DNA of 64,000 nt, taken from NCBI RefSeq assembly GCF_004006235.1, contig NZ_CP034753.1, positions 3,100,001-3,164,000 of the forward strand. The letters run 5' to 3'. Below, one piece after another: positions 50,921-62,591 of the stretch. This DNA comes from Agromyces sp. LHK192. Lineage in GTDB: Bacteria > Actinomycetota > Actinomycetes > Actinomycetales > Microbacteriaceae. Each line of letters begins with the position of its first letter. Positions within the stretch are counted from its first letter, which is position 1. The position numbers and the translations under genes were made by a program. The notes under the pieces were generated by a model. The model worked only from the letters and a program-made list of their open reading frames with translations. It searched no databases and was not told where the DNA came from.

Positions 50921-52138
50921 ATGCGAGGACGGGACGACGAGAAGCGGTCGGCGGCGGCCAGGGCCGCGGTGGGCTCGCTGGCCGTGCTCGCGGCGCTGAG
51001 CGGATGCCTCCCCGCCGGCCCCGCCCCAACGCCGAGCGCCACGCCGACCCCCGAATCGGCGAGCCCGAGTCCGACATCGACGGCGACGGCGACGCCCCCC
51101 GAGGCCCCGCCGCCGGTACTCGTGCCCGCCGGGGAGGCATCCGACATCGCCGTCGGACTCGATGCGCCGTGGTCGGTGCTGCGCCTGCCCGACGGCGGCG
51201 TGCTCGTCAGCGAACGCGACACGGCCCGGATCGTCGAGGTCGGCGGCGACGGCTCCGCCCGCCCCGTCGTCGACGTGCCCGGGGTCGCGCCCGCGGGCGA
51301 GGGCGGCCTGATGGGGCTCGCGTTCCTGCCGGGCGCCGCGGCCCGGCCCGACTTCGTGTACGCGATGTTCACCGGGCCCGACGACAACCGCATCGTGCGG
51401 ATGCCGCTCAGCGGTGCCCCGGGCGCACTCGCGCTCGGCACCCCGGAGGTCGTGCTGGCGGGCATCCCGAAGGCCGGGAACCACAACGGCGGGCGGCTCG
51501 CGTTCGGGCCGGACGGATTCCTCTACGCGACCACGGGCGACGCCGGGCAGCGCGACGCCGCGCAGGATCCGGCGTCGCTCGCCGGGAAGATCCTGCGGCT
51601 CGCCATCGACGGCACGCCGGCCGCGGGCAACCCGTTCGCAACGCACGCGTGGTCGATCGGGCACCGCAACCCGCAGGGGCTGGCCTGGGACGCCGAGGGC
51701 CGGCTGTGGGCCGCCGAGTTCGGGCAGAACACGTGGGACGAGCTCAACCTCGTCACCCGCGGTGCCAACTACGGCTGGCCGATCGTCGAGGGACAGGCGG
51801 GCGACGGCCGGTTCAGCGACCCGGTCGCGCAGTGGCCGACGTCGGAGGCGAGCCCCTCCGGCCTCGCGATCCTCGGCGATACCGCCGTCGTGGCGGGACT
51901 CGGCGGCGAGCGGATCTGGACCGTCGCTCCGCTCTCCGGCGTCGCGCCGTCGGCCGGTCGGGCAACCGTCGCCCCGACCGCGACGCCGTGGTTCGTCGAC
52001 GGGTACGGGCGCATCCGCGACGTCGTGCCGGGCGCCGACGGCGAACTGTGGTTCCTCACCAACAACACCGACGGTCGCGGATCACCGCGCGACGGCGACG
52101 ATCGGCTGGTGCGCGTCGGCGTCGCGCCCCTGCCCTGA
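50921..52138 (+). CDS. PQQ-dependent sugar dehydrogenase-like lipoprotein
   Basis: 405 residues. The lipobox LSGC (Cys29) predicts a membrane-anchored extracellular protein, followed by a Thr/Pro linker (30-68) and a six-bladed propeller of the glucose/sorbosone dehydrogenase family. Motifs: LDAPWSVLRLPDGGVLVSER, GLMGLAFLP, GNHNGGRLAFGPDG, IGHRNPQGLAW and ELN...NYGWP. Oxidises a sugar with PQQ; substrate unknown and no PQQ biosynthesis genes are in the window. GGAGG lies 7 nt before the ATG. Confidence 0.9.
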   Translation: MRGRDDEKRSAAARAAVGSLAVLAALSGCLPAGPAPTPSATPTPESASPSPTSTATATPPEAPPPVLVPAGEASDIAVGLDAPWSVLRLPDGGVLVSERDTARIVEVGGDGSARPVVDVPGVAPAGEGGLMGLAFLPGAAARPDFVYAMFTGPDDNRIVRMPLSGAPGALALGTPEVVLAGIPKAGNHNGGRLAFGPDGFLYATTGDAGQRDAAQDPASLAGKILRLAIDGTPAAGNPFATHAWSIGHRNPQGLAWDAEGRLWAAEFGQNTWDELNLVTRGANYGWPIVEGQAGDGRFSDPVAQWPTSEASPSGLAILGDTAVVAGLGGERIWTVAPLSGVAPSAGRATVAPTATPWFVDGYGRIRDVVPGADGELWFLTNNTDGRGSPRDGDDRLVRVGVAPLP

Positions 52139-52167
52139 CGTCCGCGCGCAGGGCTATCCTGAGCCTC

Positions 52168-52674
52168 ATGGCGGATCTCGATCGGGTGCGACGCTGGGCC
52201 GAGGCGCTCATCCGCATGCACCTCGACGCCGAGATCTGGACCTTCGGATTCGACAACGCGAAGAAGCGCGCGGGCCTGTGCAACTACACCGCCAAGCACA
52301 TCTCGGTGTCGCGCTACCTCGCCGCCCGGTACGGCGACGACGAGATCCACCAGGTGCTGCTCCACGAGGTCGCGCACGCGATCGCCGGTCCGCGCGCCGG
52401 TCACGGCCCGAAGTGGCGCCACGTCGCGGAGTCGATCGGGTACGTGGGGCGGCGCACGCACGACGGCGAGATCGCCGACGAACTCGCGCCGTGGGTGGGT
52501 CGCTGCCCCTCCGGACACGAGCACTACCGATATCGTGAGCCGGTGCGCCCGTTGAGCTGCGGCCTGTGCCGCCGCGGATTCGATCGCGCGAACCTCATCG
52601 TCTGGCAGCGCCGCGTGATCACCCCCGCGATGCGTCGGCGGGCCGCGAGCAGCGCCGTCGATCCCGCAGGGTGA
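52168..52674 (+). CDS. SprT-like zinc metallopeptidase
   Basis: 168 residues. The SprT/SPRTN-type zinc site HEVAH (His66, Glu67, His70) with His79 as third ligand, then a C-terminal zinc ribbon (Cys112 and CGLC near 136-139). Homologues include SPRTN, which cleaves DNA-protein crosslinks; bacterial roles are poorly known. Leaderless start: TATCCT 7 nt before ATG 52168. Lies 29 nt after the sugar dehydrogenase gene but with its own promoter. Confidence 0.85.
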   Translation: MADLDRVRRWAEALIRMHLDAEIWTFGFDNAKKRAGLCNYTAKHISVSRYLAARYGDDEIHQVLLHEVAHAIAGPRAGHGPKWRHVAESIGYVGRRTHDGEIADELAPWVGRCPSGHEHYRYREPVRPLSCGLCRRGFDRANLIVWQRRVITPAMRRRAASSAVDPAG

Positions 52675-52783
52675 TCGTCGGCACCCGTCGACGAACCCCG
52701 TACCGCCCCCACGCCCCGCACCGCCCCCACTCCCAGACCTCGCGCCGCCGCCCCGGACCGCGCCCGACCCGATTGTGTTGCGC

Positions 52784-53404
52784 ATGACCGTCTCAACCGT
52801 CACGATTCCGACCGGCCAGTGGATCGACGCCCCCGACGGCCAGCGCTGGTGGTTCGACTCGGGCTCGCTCGCGCTCGACTTCGCGTACACGGGTGCCTTC
52901 GCCGACGCCCACGTCCGCGGCGAGCGCCTCCACCAGCCCGACGACCTGACCGGATGGCTGCGCGAGCGGTTCCCGGTCGCCGTCGGCGCCGCGCGTTCGC
53001 GCGACCTGTTCGACGCGGTCGCACTGCGCGACGCGATCACGCGCCTCGCGGTGGCCGCGAGCCGCGGCGAGGCGCTGCCGGGGAGCGACGTCGACATCGT
53101 GAACCTGTACGCGGCGACGCCGGACATCCCGCCGGCGCTCGGGGGCGGCACCCGTCAGGCGGGCCGCTCGGTGCAGACCGTCGGCCAGGCGCTGTCGACG
53201 ATCGCCCGCGACGCGGTCGACGCGTTCTCGCCGGCAGGGACCGACCGCATCCGCGACTGCAGCGCCGACGGCTGCGACATCGTCTACCTCGACACGTCGC
53301 GAGCGGCGACCCGGCGGTGGTGCTCGATGCAGCGGTGCGGCAACCGCGCGAAGGTGCGCGCGCACCGTGCGCGCAAGGGGATGCGGGTCTCCGAGGCGGC
53401 CTGA
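52784..53404 (+). CDS. CGNR zinc-finger / ABATE-domain regulator
   Basis: 206 residues. The ABATE domain (1-150, opening with a DSGSLALDFAYTG-like phrase) is followed by a C-terminal CGNR zinc finger (CSADGCDIVYLD...CSMQRCGNRAKVRAHR). The family comprises putative transcription factors in actinobacteria. ATG 52784 is used; GATTGT is 7 nt upstream, a weak leaderless match, and no ribosome-binding site is visible. Target genes unknown. The C-rich stretch 52675-52783 shows no other gene. Confidence 0.88.
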   Translation: MTVSTVTIPTGQWIDAPDGQRWWFDSGSLALDFAYTGAFADAHVRGERLHQPDDLTGWLRERFPVAVGAARSRDLFDAVALRDAITRLAVAASRGEALPGSDVDIVNLYAATPDIPPALGGGTRQAGRSVQTVGQALSTIARDAVDAFSPAGTDRIRDCSADGCDIVYLDTSRAATRRWCSMQRCGNRAKVRAHRARKGMRVSEAA

Positions 53405-53478
53405 CCGGCCGGGATGCGGCGGCGTCATCCGTCGCCGGATGCTCTGGGCGGCGTCGGTCGCCGGATGCCTCGGCGGCG

Positions 53479-54021
53479 TCAGTCGCCGGACGCCTCGCGC
53501 ACGACCCGCACCTCGTCGGCCGTGCCGACCGCAGCGAGGTGGTGCAGCCGCTCCGGGGCGAGACCCGAGGCCGTGGCCTCGCGCCCCTGCACGGATGCCG
53601 CGGTGAGGTGGCGCACCGCGCGGCGCAGGCCCGTGTAGGCCGCGGCCGCGACGGCCGCCTCGGGCGACGTGTCGTCGATGCCGAGGTCCATGAGCGCGTC
53701 GACGACCGCACCGGCCGCGAGCAGGTCGGGCACGCCGACCCCGGCGTCGGACGCGGTCGCGATCGCGAGGTAGGCGCGCCGGCCGAGTCGCTCCTGCTCG
53801 GCGAGGATCCACCGTGCGACCGCCGGAGCGTCGGCGAGACCTGCGGCGAGCACGGCCGCCGTGCCCGCAGCGGCCGCGGCGGTCGGGGCGTCGGATGCCG
53901 CTCCCAGCGCGTCGACCCACACCACGACGTCGACGCCGTCGGCGATGCGGGCGAGGCCGGGCTCGCCGCGGTCGAAGCGGACCTGGTACTTCCCCTGGGA
54001 GGCGGGCGCGTGCGTGGTCAT
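53479..54021 (-). CDS. 2-phosphosulfolactate phosphatase (ComB)-like protein
   Basis: 180 residues. The middle segment (AAAAYTGLRRAVRHLTAASV, then GREATASGLAPERLHHLAAV) resembles the ComB family. The N-terminal catalytic region looks shortened or divergent, so activity is uncertain. ComB normally removes phosphate in coenzyme M-type pathways; bacterial homologues have unclear roles. Start: TAGCCT 6 nt before ATG 54021 (leaderless). Confidence 0.6.
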   Translation of the reverse strand: MTTHAPASQGKYQVRFDRGEPGLARIADGVDVVVWVDALGAASDAPTAAAAAGTAAVLAAGLADAPAVARWILAEQERLGRRAYLAIATASDAGVGVPDLLAAGAVVDALMDLGIDDTSPEAAVAAAAYTGLRRAVRHLTAASVQGREATASGLAPERLHHLAAVGTADEVRVVREASGD

Positions 54022-54121
54022 CCGTTCAGGCTATCCGCGCCGATCGGCACGGTCGTCTTCGACGGCGCCCGCGCGACGCCGGATGACGTGCCGGAGCGCC
54101 CGCGTCACCCCTGCGTCCGCG

Positions 54122-55411
54122 TCACCCCTGCGCGCCGTCGTACCGGGCGAGTGCTTCGGCGTCCGCGGCGCGTGCGGCCGCGCGACGTGCGGCGTCGAGC
54201 GCGGCGACCGGGTCGGGCTCCTGCCGCGCGATGACGAGCTGACGTTCGGCCTCGGCGAGCCGGGTCCGCGCATCCGCGCCGACGCGACCGCGGCCGCGCT
54301 CGATGAGACCGCGGGCGACGACGAGGTGGCTCTCCGCGATCGCGAGCGCGCCGCCGAGCGCCGACCTCGCCCCGTGCAGCCTCGACGACGACCGCTGCAT
54401 CTCCGCACGGGCGGCCTCGAGTCGGTCGCGTGCCGCGCGCAACCGGTCGCGTCGGAGGAACGGATCCGTCCGCGCGGGCGCGGGTTCGGCCAACAGGACG
54501 GCGGTGTCGCGCAGCACGACGCCGAGCGCGACCGTCGCGGCGGCCAGTGCCGGGTCCGCGGCATCCGCGCCCGACGAGGCGGTGTCGCGGTCGGTGCGTG
54601 CCCGGGCGAGCTCGTCGTCCAGGCGTCGCGCCTCGACCCGAGCAGTCTCCACCGCGGCCGCGAGGTCCGACTCGACGCGTTCGACGGCCGCGATCCGGCG
54701 CTCGGCGTCGTCGGCGGCCGCGCGGGCCCTCCCGAGCATCTCGGCGGCGGAATGGCCCGATCGAGCCTGCGCGGAGCGCACGTCGTCGAGCGCCGCCTCG
54801 GCGTCGCCGAGCGACGTGCTCGCCGCCTCCCGGTCGGCCGCGGCTCCGGCGAGCGCCGATCCCGCGAAGCGTTCGGCGAGGTGGGCCACGGATGCGTCCG
54901 CCCTGGTCAGCCGATCGGTGAGCCCGGCGACCCGATCCCGTACGTCGGGGAGCTCGGTCGGCACGTCGCGTTCGGCCTCGCGCGCGGACGCCAGCGTCGC
55001 GGCCGCGTCGTCGACGAGCCCGACCGCGGTGCGGCATCCGTCGATGATCCTGCCGCTCCAGGTCCGGCGCTCGGCGGCGGTGTCGGGCTCGGCGTCGTCG
55101 AGGCGCTGCTGCAGGAAAAGCGCCTCGCGGAGCATCCGGGCGCCCTGCTCGACCGCGTCGGCGAGCGGCGAGGCGGCAGCGCGCCCGAACTGCGCCTCCG
55201 CGTAGGCGACCTCGCGCCGCCCCTCGCGGATCGCCTCGTCGGCGCGCACGATCCAGGTCTTCGCCTCGATCTCGCCCTGCCGGCCGGCGGCGAGCGAGAT
55301 CCGCTCGCGCCGTCGCGCGGCGGCGCGGAACCCGGTCACGGCGAGCACCGCGAGCACGGCGGCTCCGCCGAACACGACCAGGGACGGGAGCCACCACGAG
55401 GCGTCGAGCAT
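54122..55411 (-). CDS. Single-pass membrane coiled-coil protein
   Basis: 429 residues. One N-terminal membrane helix (about 7-28, LPSLVVFGGAAVLAVLAVTG), then almost entirely Ala/Glu/Arg helix and coiled coil to the end. The C-terminal part resembles the helical region of TPM-domain (YgcG-like) proteins, though no TPM domain is visible. Function unknown; could be structural or a scaffold. TAGACT 7 nt before ATG 55411 gives a leaderless promoter. Divergent from the DUF1345 gene. Confidence 0.75.
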   Translation of the reverse strand: MLDASWWLPSLVVFGGAAVLAVLAVTGFRAAARRRERISLAAGRQGEIEAKTWIVRADEAIREGRREVAYAEAQFGRAAASPLADAVEQGARMLREALFLQQRLDDAEPDTAAERRTWSGRIIDGCRTAVGLVDDAAATLASAREAERDVPTELPDVRDRVAGLTDRLTRADASVAHLAERFAGSALAGAAADREAASTSLGDAEAALDDVRSAQARSGHSAAEMLGRARAAADDAERRIAAVERVESDLAAAVETARVEARRLDDELARARTDRDTASSGADAADPALAAATVALGVVLRDTAVLLAEPAPARTDPFLRRDRLRAARDRLEAARAEMQRSSSRLHGARSALGGALAIAESHLVVARGLIERGRGRVGADARTRLAEAERQLVIARQEPDPVAALDAARRAAARAADAEALARYDGAQG

Positions 55412-55549
55412 GCCGGGGAGTCTAGGGCGTGTCTGACAACGCTCGGTGCGAGCGAGGCGTCGAGGTCCACGGCGGCATCGAGCCCGACCGGCCGATCCGC
55501 CGGGCATTCGCGGTGGAACCCGTCGCGGCGACATGGCATCGTCGTCGGC

Positions 55550-56386
55550 ATGAGTCCGACGCGCGAGGGCGACCCGGCGCCCGAGGGCGACTCGCCGCCC
55601 GACGGCGAGCCGGCCCCCACTGCGGATCCGACAGCAGCCGCTGCACCGGATGCCTCCGCGGCCACGCCCGCACCGGGCCCGGCGGTCACGCCCGCGACCG
55701 CGGCCCCGCGGGCCGCGTATGACATCGTGCGTCTCGCCCTGGCGTGCATCGCCGGCTTCAACGCCGCATGGATCACGCTGGTGATCGTGGTCATCCTGCG
55801 CGGATGGGAGCCGACGACCGACCTGTTCGCGCTCTGCGTGTTCGCGTTCTCGGCGGCGTCGTCGTTCGCGTACCTCCTGCACACGCTCCGCACCTTCGGC
55901 CGGATGAGCGCGCCACGCCTGCGGCAGGTCCTACTCGCGACGAACGCCGGCGGACGGTTCGGCCGGGTGGGCGAGGTGCTTTCGGGCACCGGGCCGACGA
56001 TCGCCGTGCAGTGGTCGGTGATCGCCGTCGGGGCGGTGCTCGTCTTCACGCTCTGGCCCGGCCTGCTGAGCGAGACGACCACCGTGTTCTTCAGCGTCCT
56101 CGTCGTCGCCGCCTCCTGGGCGGTCACGGTCGTCGCATACGCGGTGCACTATGCCAGGTACGACGAGGCCTACGGCGGATTCGACTTCCCGACCAAGCGG
56201 TCGGAGCGCATCTTCAGCGACTACGTCTACCTCGCCGTGCAGGTGCAGACCACGTTCTCGACCTCGGATGTCTCGCTCACGCTCCCAGGCCCCCGCAGGC
56301 TGGTGACCGGGCACACGCTCGTCTCGTTCGCGTTCAACACGGTGATCATCGCGATGTTGATCACGGTGATCTTCATCGGGCACTGA
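55550..56386 (+). CDS. DUF1345 membrane protein
   Basis: 278 residues. A Pro/Ala/Asp-rich cytoplasmic N-terminus (1-55), then about five to six helices. The C-terminal phrase FSTSDVSLT...TLVSFAFNTVIIAMLITV is characteristic of DUF1345. Function unknown. CATCGT lies 7 nt before the ATG, a weaker form of the leaderless pattern. The frame runs open further upstream but no family homology extends there. Confidence 0.82.
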   Translation: MSPTREGDPAPEGDSPPDGEPAPTADPTAAAAPDASAATPAPGPAVTPATAAPRAAYDIVRLALACIAGFNAAWITLVIVVILRGWEPTTDLFALCVFAFSAASSFAYLLHTLRTFGRMSAPRLRQVLLATNAGGRFGRVGEVLSGTGPTIAVQWSVIAVGAVLVFTLWPGLLSETTTVFFSVLVVAASWAVTVVAYAVHYARYDEAYGGFDFPTKRSERIFSDYVYLAVQVQTTFSTSDVSLTLPGPRRLVTGHTLVSFAFNTVIIAMLITVIFIGH

Positions 56387-56467
56387 CCCGTCGACCTCGG
56401 CGCCGAGGAGGGCGACGCGAGCGCGCGCCCCCTTGGCGGGCGGCACCGCCACGCCTACGCTCGCTGC

Positions 56468-57019
56468 ATGCGGGTGCTGTTGAAGCTGACCCTGGACGCG
56501 CCGGTCGACGCCGTGTGGCGAGCCCTTCGCTCGCCCGCGGTGCTGCGCGAGGTGGTGGCGCCGTGGCTCGACTTCGCGTCGCTCGAACCGGGCGGGTTCC
56601 CGACGACGTGGCCCGAAGGGCGGCACCGGCTGCGCGCGCTCGCGTTCCGACGGGTGCCGGCCGGCGAGGAGGTGGTCGACGTGAGCTATCCGACGAACGT
56701 GCCGATCGGGGTGCGGATGCTGCGCGACGGCGGCGGCGCGGTCACCGGGCCGCTATCGGCGTTCTCGAGCTGGGACCACCGGATGGCGGTCTCCGCGCTT
56801 CCCGACGGGCGCACGCTGTACCGCGACCGGCTGCTCGCGACCTCCGGTGACGCGATCACGGATGCCGCGCTCTGGTACCCGACCTGGCTGTTCTGGCAGT
56901 GGCGGGGAGCGCGCCTGCGGGCGCTCGCCCCGACGTGGTCGTTCGATCCGCCGGGCAGCGCCGACGAGAGCAGCGCCGACGAGAGCAGCGCCGACGGCGG
57001 CGGGACGGTCGCCGCATGA
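56468..57019 (+). CDS. SRPBCC-like hypothetical protein
   Basis: 183 residues. Opening MRVLLKLTLDAPVDAVWRAL with PTTWPEGRHRLRALAFRRVP gives the helix-grip pattern of the SRPBCC/START superfamily, which binds hydrophobic ligands. A Ser/Ala/Asp repeat (SADESSADESSADGG) forms the C-terminal tail. TACGCT 6 nt before the ATG (leaderless). Its stop overlaps the next gene (ATGA). Ligand unknown. Confidence 0.75.
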   Translation: MRVLLKLTLDAPVDAVWRALRSPAVLREVVAPWLDFASLEPGGFPTTWPEGRHRLRALAFRRVPAGEEVVDVSYPTNVPIGVRMLRDGGGAVTGPLSAFSSWDHRMAVSALPDGRTLYRDRLLATSGDAITDAALWYPTWLFWQWRGARLRALAPTWSFDPPGSADESSADESSADGGGTVAA

Positions 57020-57645
57020 CCACCACACTCGCCGCCCTCCAGCTCGCCGACTGGCGTCGCCGGGTCGCCGGCCTCTACGCGGGGGTCCGCCAGCTCAGCG
57101 CGACGAACCCCGCCGCCGGCCACGAGCTCTGGCGCTCGGGGCGCGACGAGCTGTTCGCCGGGCATCCGCAGTCGCCGTTGCTGCCCGACGACCGGGCGGA
57201 CTTCACCGGGCTCACGATCTCGCGGTACGACCCCGACTGGCGGTTCGAACTCGAGGTGCGGCGCGTCGACGGACCGGTGCGGATGACCGTCGACTCGGCC
57301 ACGGACGGAGCGATCCCGTTCACGCTGGTGGGCACGGTTCGGGTGCCGACGATGGGCACGCTCGACGTCTGGCGCGTCATGAGCTACGCGGGCGGGCTGT
57401 TCGTCCCGGTGAAGGACGCCCTCGCCGGCGCACCGGGCGGCACCTACGGCGGCGGTCGGTACCTGCTCGACACGATGAAGGGCGCCGACCTCGGCGCGGG
57501 AGCCGGCGACGACTCGCTCGTCCTCGACTTCAACTTCGCGTACAACCCGTCGTGCGCGTACGACCCGTCGTGGTCGTGCCCGCTCGCGCAGGAGGGCAAC
57601 ACCCTGCGCGACGAGGTGCCGGTGGGCGAGCGGATGCCCCGCTGA
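57016..57645 (+). CDS. DUF1684 family protein
   Basis: 209 residues, cytosolic. The C-terminal signature DFNFAYNPSCAYDPSWSCPL and GERMP identify DUF1684, a beta-rich family of unknown function. The ATG overlaps the SRPBCC gene's stop by 4 nt, so the pair is co-translated and may act on the same ligand. Full length for the family. Confidence 0.9.
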   Translation: MTTTLAALQLADWRRRVAGLYAGVRQLSATNPAAGHELWRSGRDELFAGHPQSPLLPDDRADFTGLTISRYDPDWRFELEVRRVDGPVRMTVDSATDGAIPFTLVGTVRVPTMGTLDVWRVMSYAGGLFVPVKDALAGAPGGTYGGGRYLLDTMKGADLGAGAGDDSLVLDFNFAYNPSCAYDPSWSCPLAQEGNTLRDEVPVGERMPR

Positions 57646-57700
57646 CGAGGCCCGGCGCGACGTCGACGGGGATTCCCGGCCTCCTCGCAGGGGCATGGGC

Positions 57701-57896
57701 TATGCTCGTCCACGGTGTTCCGCCCCGCTCGGGGCGACTGCGCGTCGAAGCGCCACCTGCGTCGGAGAACGCTTCCGGGCCTCGGCCCGATGACTCATTC
57801 ATTCGGCGAACGGATTCGCCGCCCGGCGACTTCGCCATGCTCCCCGCGGCATCCCGCCGCGCGGCGCCACCATGCCCTGAAAGGCCGATCACACCC
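57701..57896 (+). promoter_or_regulatory. Long leader of the DEAD-box helicase gene
   Basis: A -10-like TATGCT at 57701-57706 would give a ~185-nt untranslated leader before GTG 57897. It contains a short hairpin CGCCCCGCTCGGGGCG near 57722 and no separate gene. Long structured leaders are common for cold- or self-regulated RNA helicase genes; that role is inferred. The -35 is weak. Confidence 0.45.
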
Positions 57897-59540
57897 GTGA
57901 CCGAAACCACCTTCCGCACGCTCGGCGTGCCCGCCCCGCTCGTCGCCGCCCTCGAGGCCGACGGCAAGACCACCCCGTTCCCGATCCAGGCCGACACCCT
58001 GCCCGACACGCTCGCCGGACGCGACGTGCTCGGCCGGGGCAAGACCGGCTCGGGCAAGACCATCGCCTTCGCACTGCCGCTCGTCGCGCGCCTGGGCACC
58101 TCGCTCGCCGGCGGACGCCGTCGCGCCGGCCGCCCGCTCGCCCTCGTGCTCGCCCCCACCCGCGAGCTCGCGACGCAGATCACCAACACGATCGAGCCGC
58201 TCGCGGCCGCGTACGACCTGCGCGCCACCACGATCTTCGGCGGCATCAACCAGAAGCGCCAGGTCGAGGCGCTGCGCGCCGGCGTCGACATCGTCGTCGC
58301 CACCCCCGGCCGTCTCGAGGACCTCATGAAGCAGGGCTTCATCACCCTCGACGCCGTCGAGATCACCGTGCTCGACGAGGCCGACCACATGGCCGACCTC
58401 GGGTTCCTCCCCGTCGTCACGCGCATCCTCGACAAGACCCCGGCCGGCGGCCAGCGCCTGCTGTTCTCGGCGACGCTCGACAACGGCGTGGACAAGCTCG
58501 TCAAGCGCTACCTGCAGAACGAGGTGCTGCACTCGGTCGACGAGGCGCACTCCCCCGTCGCCGCGATGACCCACCACGTGTTCCAGGTCGAGGACGTCGA
58601 CGCGAAGAACGCCCTCGTGCAGACGCTCGCGTCGGGCACCGGCCGCCGCATCCTGTTCATGCGCACCAAGCACCAGGCCAAGAAGCTCGCGAAGAAGCTC
58701 ACCGAGCAGGGCATCCCCGCCGTCGACCTGCACGGCAACCTGTCGCAGCCGCAGCGCGACCGCAACCTCGCCGCGTTCGGCGACGGCTCGGTGCACGTGA
58801 TGGTCGCGACGGATGTCGCCGCCCGCGGCGTGCACGTCGACGACGTCGAGCTCGTGATCCACGTCGACCCGCCGATGGAGCACAAGGCCTACCTGCACCG
58901 CTCGGGTCGCACGGCACGTGCCGGCAGCGAGGGCGATGTCGTCACCATCGCGCTGCCCGCGCAGATGGACGACCTGAAGAAGCTCCTGCGCAAGGCCGAG
59001 ATCACGGTCGCGCCCGAGCGCGTCACGCCCGAGTCGGCGAACGTCGTCGCGCTCGTCGGCGAGGTCGCGCCGTACGTGAAGCCCGCACCGAAGCAGCCGA
59101 CGCAGCAGCAGGGCGGCGGCCGGTCCACCGGCGCCAACGCCCGCCGCAAGCAGGCCGCCCGCTCCGAGCGCGCCGCCGGCCGGCTCACCGAGTCGGATGC
59201 CCCGGCCCGCCCTCGTCGCGACCGTTCGGGTCGCCCGGCCGACGCCAAGGCGAATGCGCCCAAGCGCGGCTCCGGTCACAGCCGCGGCGCGCAGAGCACC
59301 GGTGCGCAGCGCAACGCCTCCGGCGCGCAGCGCCAGGCATCCGGTCGTTCGGATCAGCCGGCGCACGGCTCGACCGCCGGCCAGGGCGGGCAGCGTCAGG
59401 CCGCGCACGGCGGCCAGGGCGCGCCGAAGCAGGGGTCGCACGGCGGCCAGCGGTCGCGCACCGCGAAGCAGCCGCTGCGCGTCGGCGGCCTCGTGCAGCC
59501 CAACCGCAACGCCCGCACCAACCGTCGCGCCCAGGGCTGA
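57897..59540 (+). CDS. DEAD-box RNA helicase with long basic tail
   Basis: 547 residues. RecA-like core with Q motif (PFPIQ), Walker A GKTGSGKT, DEAD box (LDEADHMADLG), SAT motif and HRSGRTARAG. The C-terminal ~180 residues are Arg/Gln/Gly-rich and disordered, probably an RNA-binding tail. Unwinds structured RNA in ribosome assembly or mRNA turnover. GTG 57897 is chosen because homology begins there (TETTFRTLGVPAPLVAALEA); AAAGG lies 12 nt upstream. Confidence 0.92.
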   Translation: MTETTFRTLGVPAPLVAALEADGKTTPFPIQADTLPDTLAGRDVLGRGKTGSGKTIAFALPLVARLGTSLAGGRRRAGRPLALVLAPTRELATQITNTIEPLAAAYDLRATTIFGGINQKRQVEALRAGVDIVVATPGRLEDLMKQGFITLDAVEITVLDEADHMADLGFLPVVTRILDKTPAGGQRLLFSATLDNGVDKLVKRYLQNEVLHSVDEAHSPVAAMTHHVFQVEDVDAKNALVQTLASGTGRRILFMRTKHQAKKLAKKLTEQGIPAVDLHGNLSQPQRDRNLAAFGDGSVHVMVATDVAARGVHVDDVELVIHVDPPMEHKAYLHRSGRTARAGSEGDVVTIALPAQMDDLKKLLRKAEITVAPERVTPESANVVALVGEVAPYVKPAPKQPTQQQGGGRSTGANARRKQAARSERAAGRLTESDAPARPRRDRSGRPADAKANAPKRGSGHSRGAQSTGAQRNASGAQRQASGRSDQPAHGSTAGQGGQRQAAHGGQGAPKQGSHGGQRSRTAKQPLRVGGLVQPNRNARTNRRAQG

Positions 59541-59581
<41 letters not shown>

Positions 59582-59590
59582 CGATCCGTC

Positions 59591-59653
59591 GCGTGCGAGT
59601 TCTTCCCGCCCGTGCGACTTGCACGTCGCACCGGTGGGAGAAACTCGCACGCG
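59591..59653. repeat. Nested inverted repeat, possible terminator or REP-like element
   Basis: Outer arms 59591-59610 and about 59634-59653 (GCGTGCGAGTT facing AACTCGCACGC) pair with a few mismatches. Inside is the palindrome GTGCGACTTGCACGTCGCAC (59612-59631). The cloverleaf-like structure could terminate the helicase transcript or be a dispersed element of this lineage. Confidence 0.65.
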
Positions 59654-59768
59654 ATGGATGGGTGGGGTGGGCGGCGGTGAGCCGGTCGGTTCGCATTCGG
59701 CAAGGTGATCGCGCCCGCCGCCCGCGCTCGATTTCAGAGTTCGGGAGGCCTCGCCTACCCTTGTGCGC

Positions 59769-60275
59769 ATGAGCACCGATGTTGTTGCCGATGTCGTCGT
59801 CCGTCCCATCCGGGACTCCGATGCCGAAGCCCTCGGCCGCGTGCACGCGACCTGCTGGCACGAGACCTACGATCACCTGATCAGCGCCGCCGCGTTCGAG
59901 AACCTCTCCCCGCGACGCATGGCCGAGCTCTGGAACCACCTCGCCGAGCGCGGCGAGGAGTACTCGCAGTTCGCCGCACTCGTCGACGGCGAGATCGTCG
60001 GATTCGTCGGCTCGGGTCCCGCCCGAGACGAGGACGCGCCGCGCCCTCGCGAGCTCTACTTCATCTACGTGCTCGACCGGTTCCACGGCACCGGCATCGG
60101 CACGAAGCTCTTCGACGCCGCGATCGGCGAGGGCGAGGGCGTGTACCTCTGGGTCGCCGCCGACAACCCCCGCGCGCACCGGTTCTACGAGCGCAACGGA
60201 TTCACGCTCGACGGTTCGGAGCAGGTGCAGCCGTTCCTCGGCGAGGAGCTCCACGAGGTCCGGTTCGTCCGCTGA
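59769..60275 (+). CDS. GNAT family N-acetyltransferase
   Basis: 168 residues. Standard GNAT fold: the acetyl-CoA pyrophosphate loop is RFHGTGIGTKL near 112-122, preceded by the beta strand ELYFIYVLD. A C-terminal PRAHRFYERNGF phrase is usual for the family. Substrate (amine or protein N-terminus) unknown. TACCCT lies 7 nt before the ATG, a leaderless promoter. Full length. Confidence 0.88.
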   Translation: MSTDVVADVVVRPIRDSDAEALGRVHATCWHETYDHLISAAAFENLSPRRMAELWNHLAERGEEYSQFAALVDGEIVGFVGSGPARDEDAPRPRELYFIYVLDRFHGTGIGTKLFDAAIGEGEGVYLWVAADNPRAHRFYERNGFTLDGSEQVQPFLGEELHEVRFVR

Positions 60276-60321
60276 TCCGGGGCATCCGCTGCTCAGGGGC
60301 ATCCGCAGATCGACGCCAGAA

Positions 60322-60352
60322 CCGGCCGGCGCGGGTTCGCCGCGCCGGCCGG
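60322..60352. terminator. Bidirectional hairpin between convergent genes
   Basis: Perfect 12-bp stem CCGGCCGGCGCG / CGCGCCGGCCGG with a 7-nt loop between the acetyltransferase (ending 60275) and the beta-helix gene (ending 60393). A second hairpin CTGGTCGGC / GCCGACCAG (60363-60384) lies just before the latter's stop. Symmetric position suits termination from both sides. Confidence 0.75.
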
Positions 60353-60392
60353 CCCTCTGGTGCTGGTCGGCTGAAGCCGACCAGGTCGCCGG

Positions 60393-62587
<2,195 letters not shown>

Positions 62588-62591
<4 letters not shown>

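Noticed and set aside
56847..57896. Helicase reading frame open 350 codons upstream
   Set aside because: It is the shadow of the SRPBCC and DUF1684 genes; homology begins at 57897.
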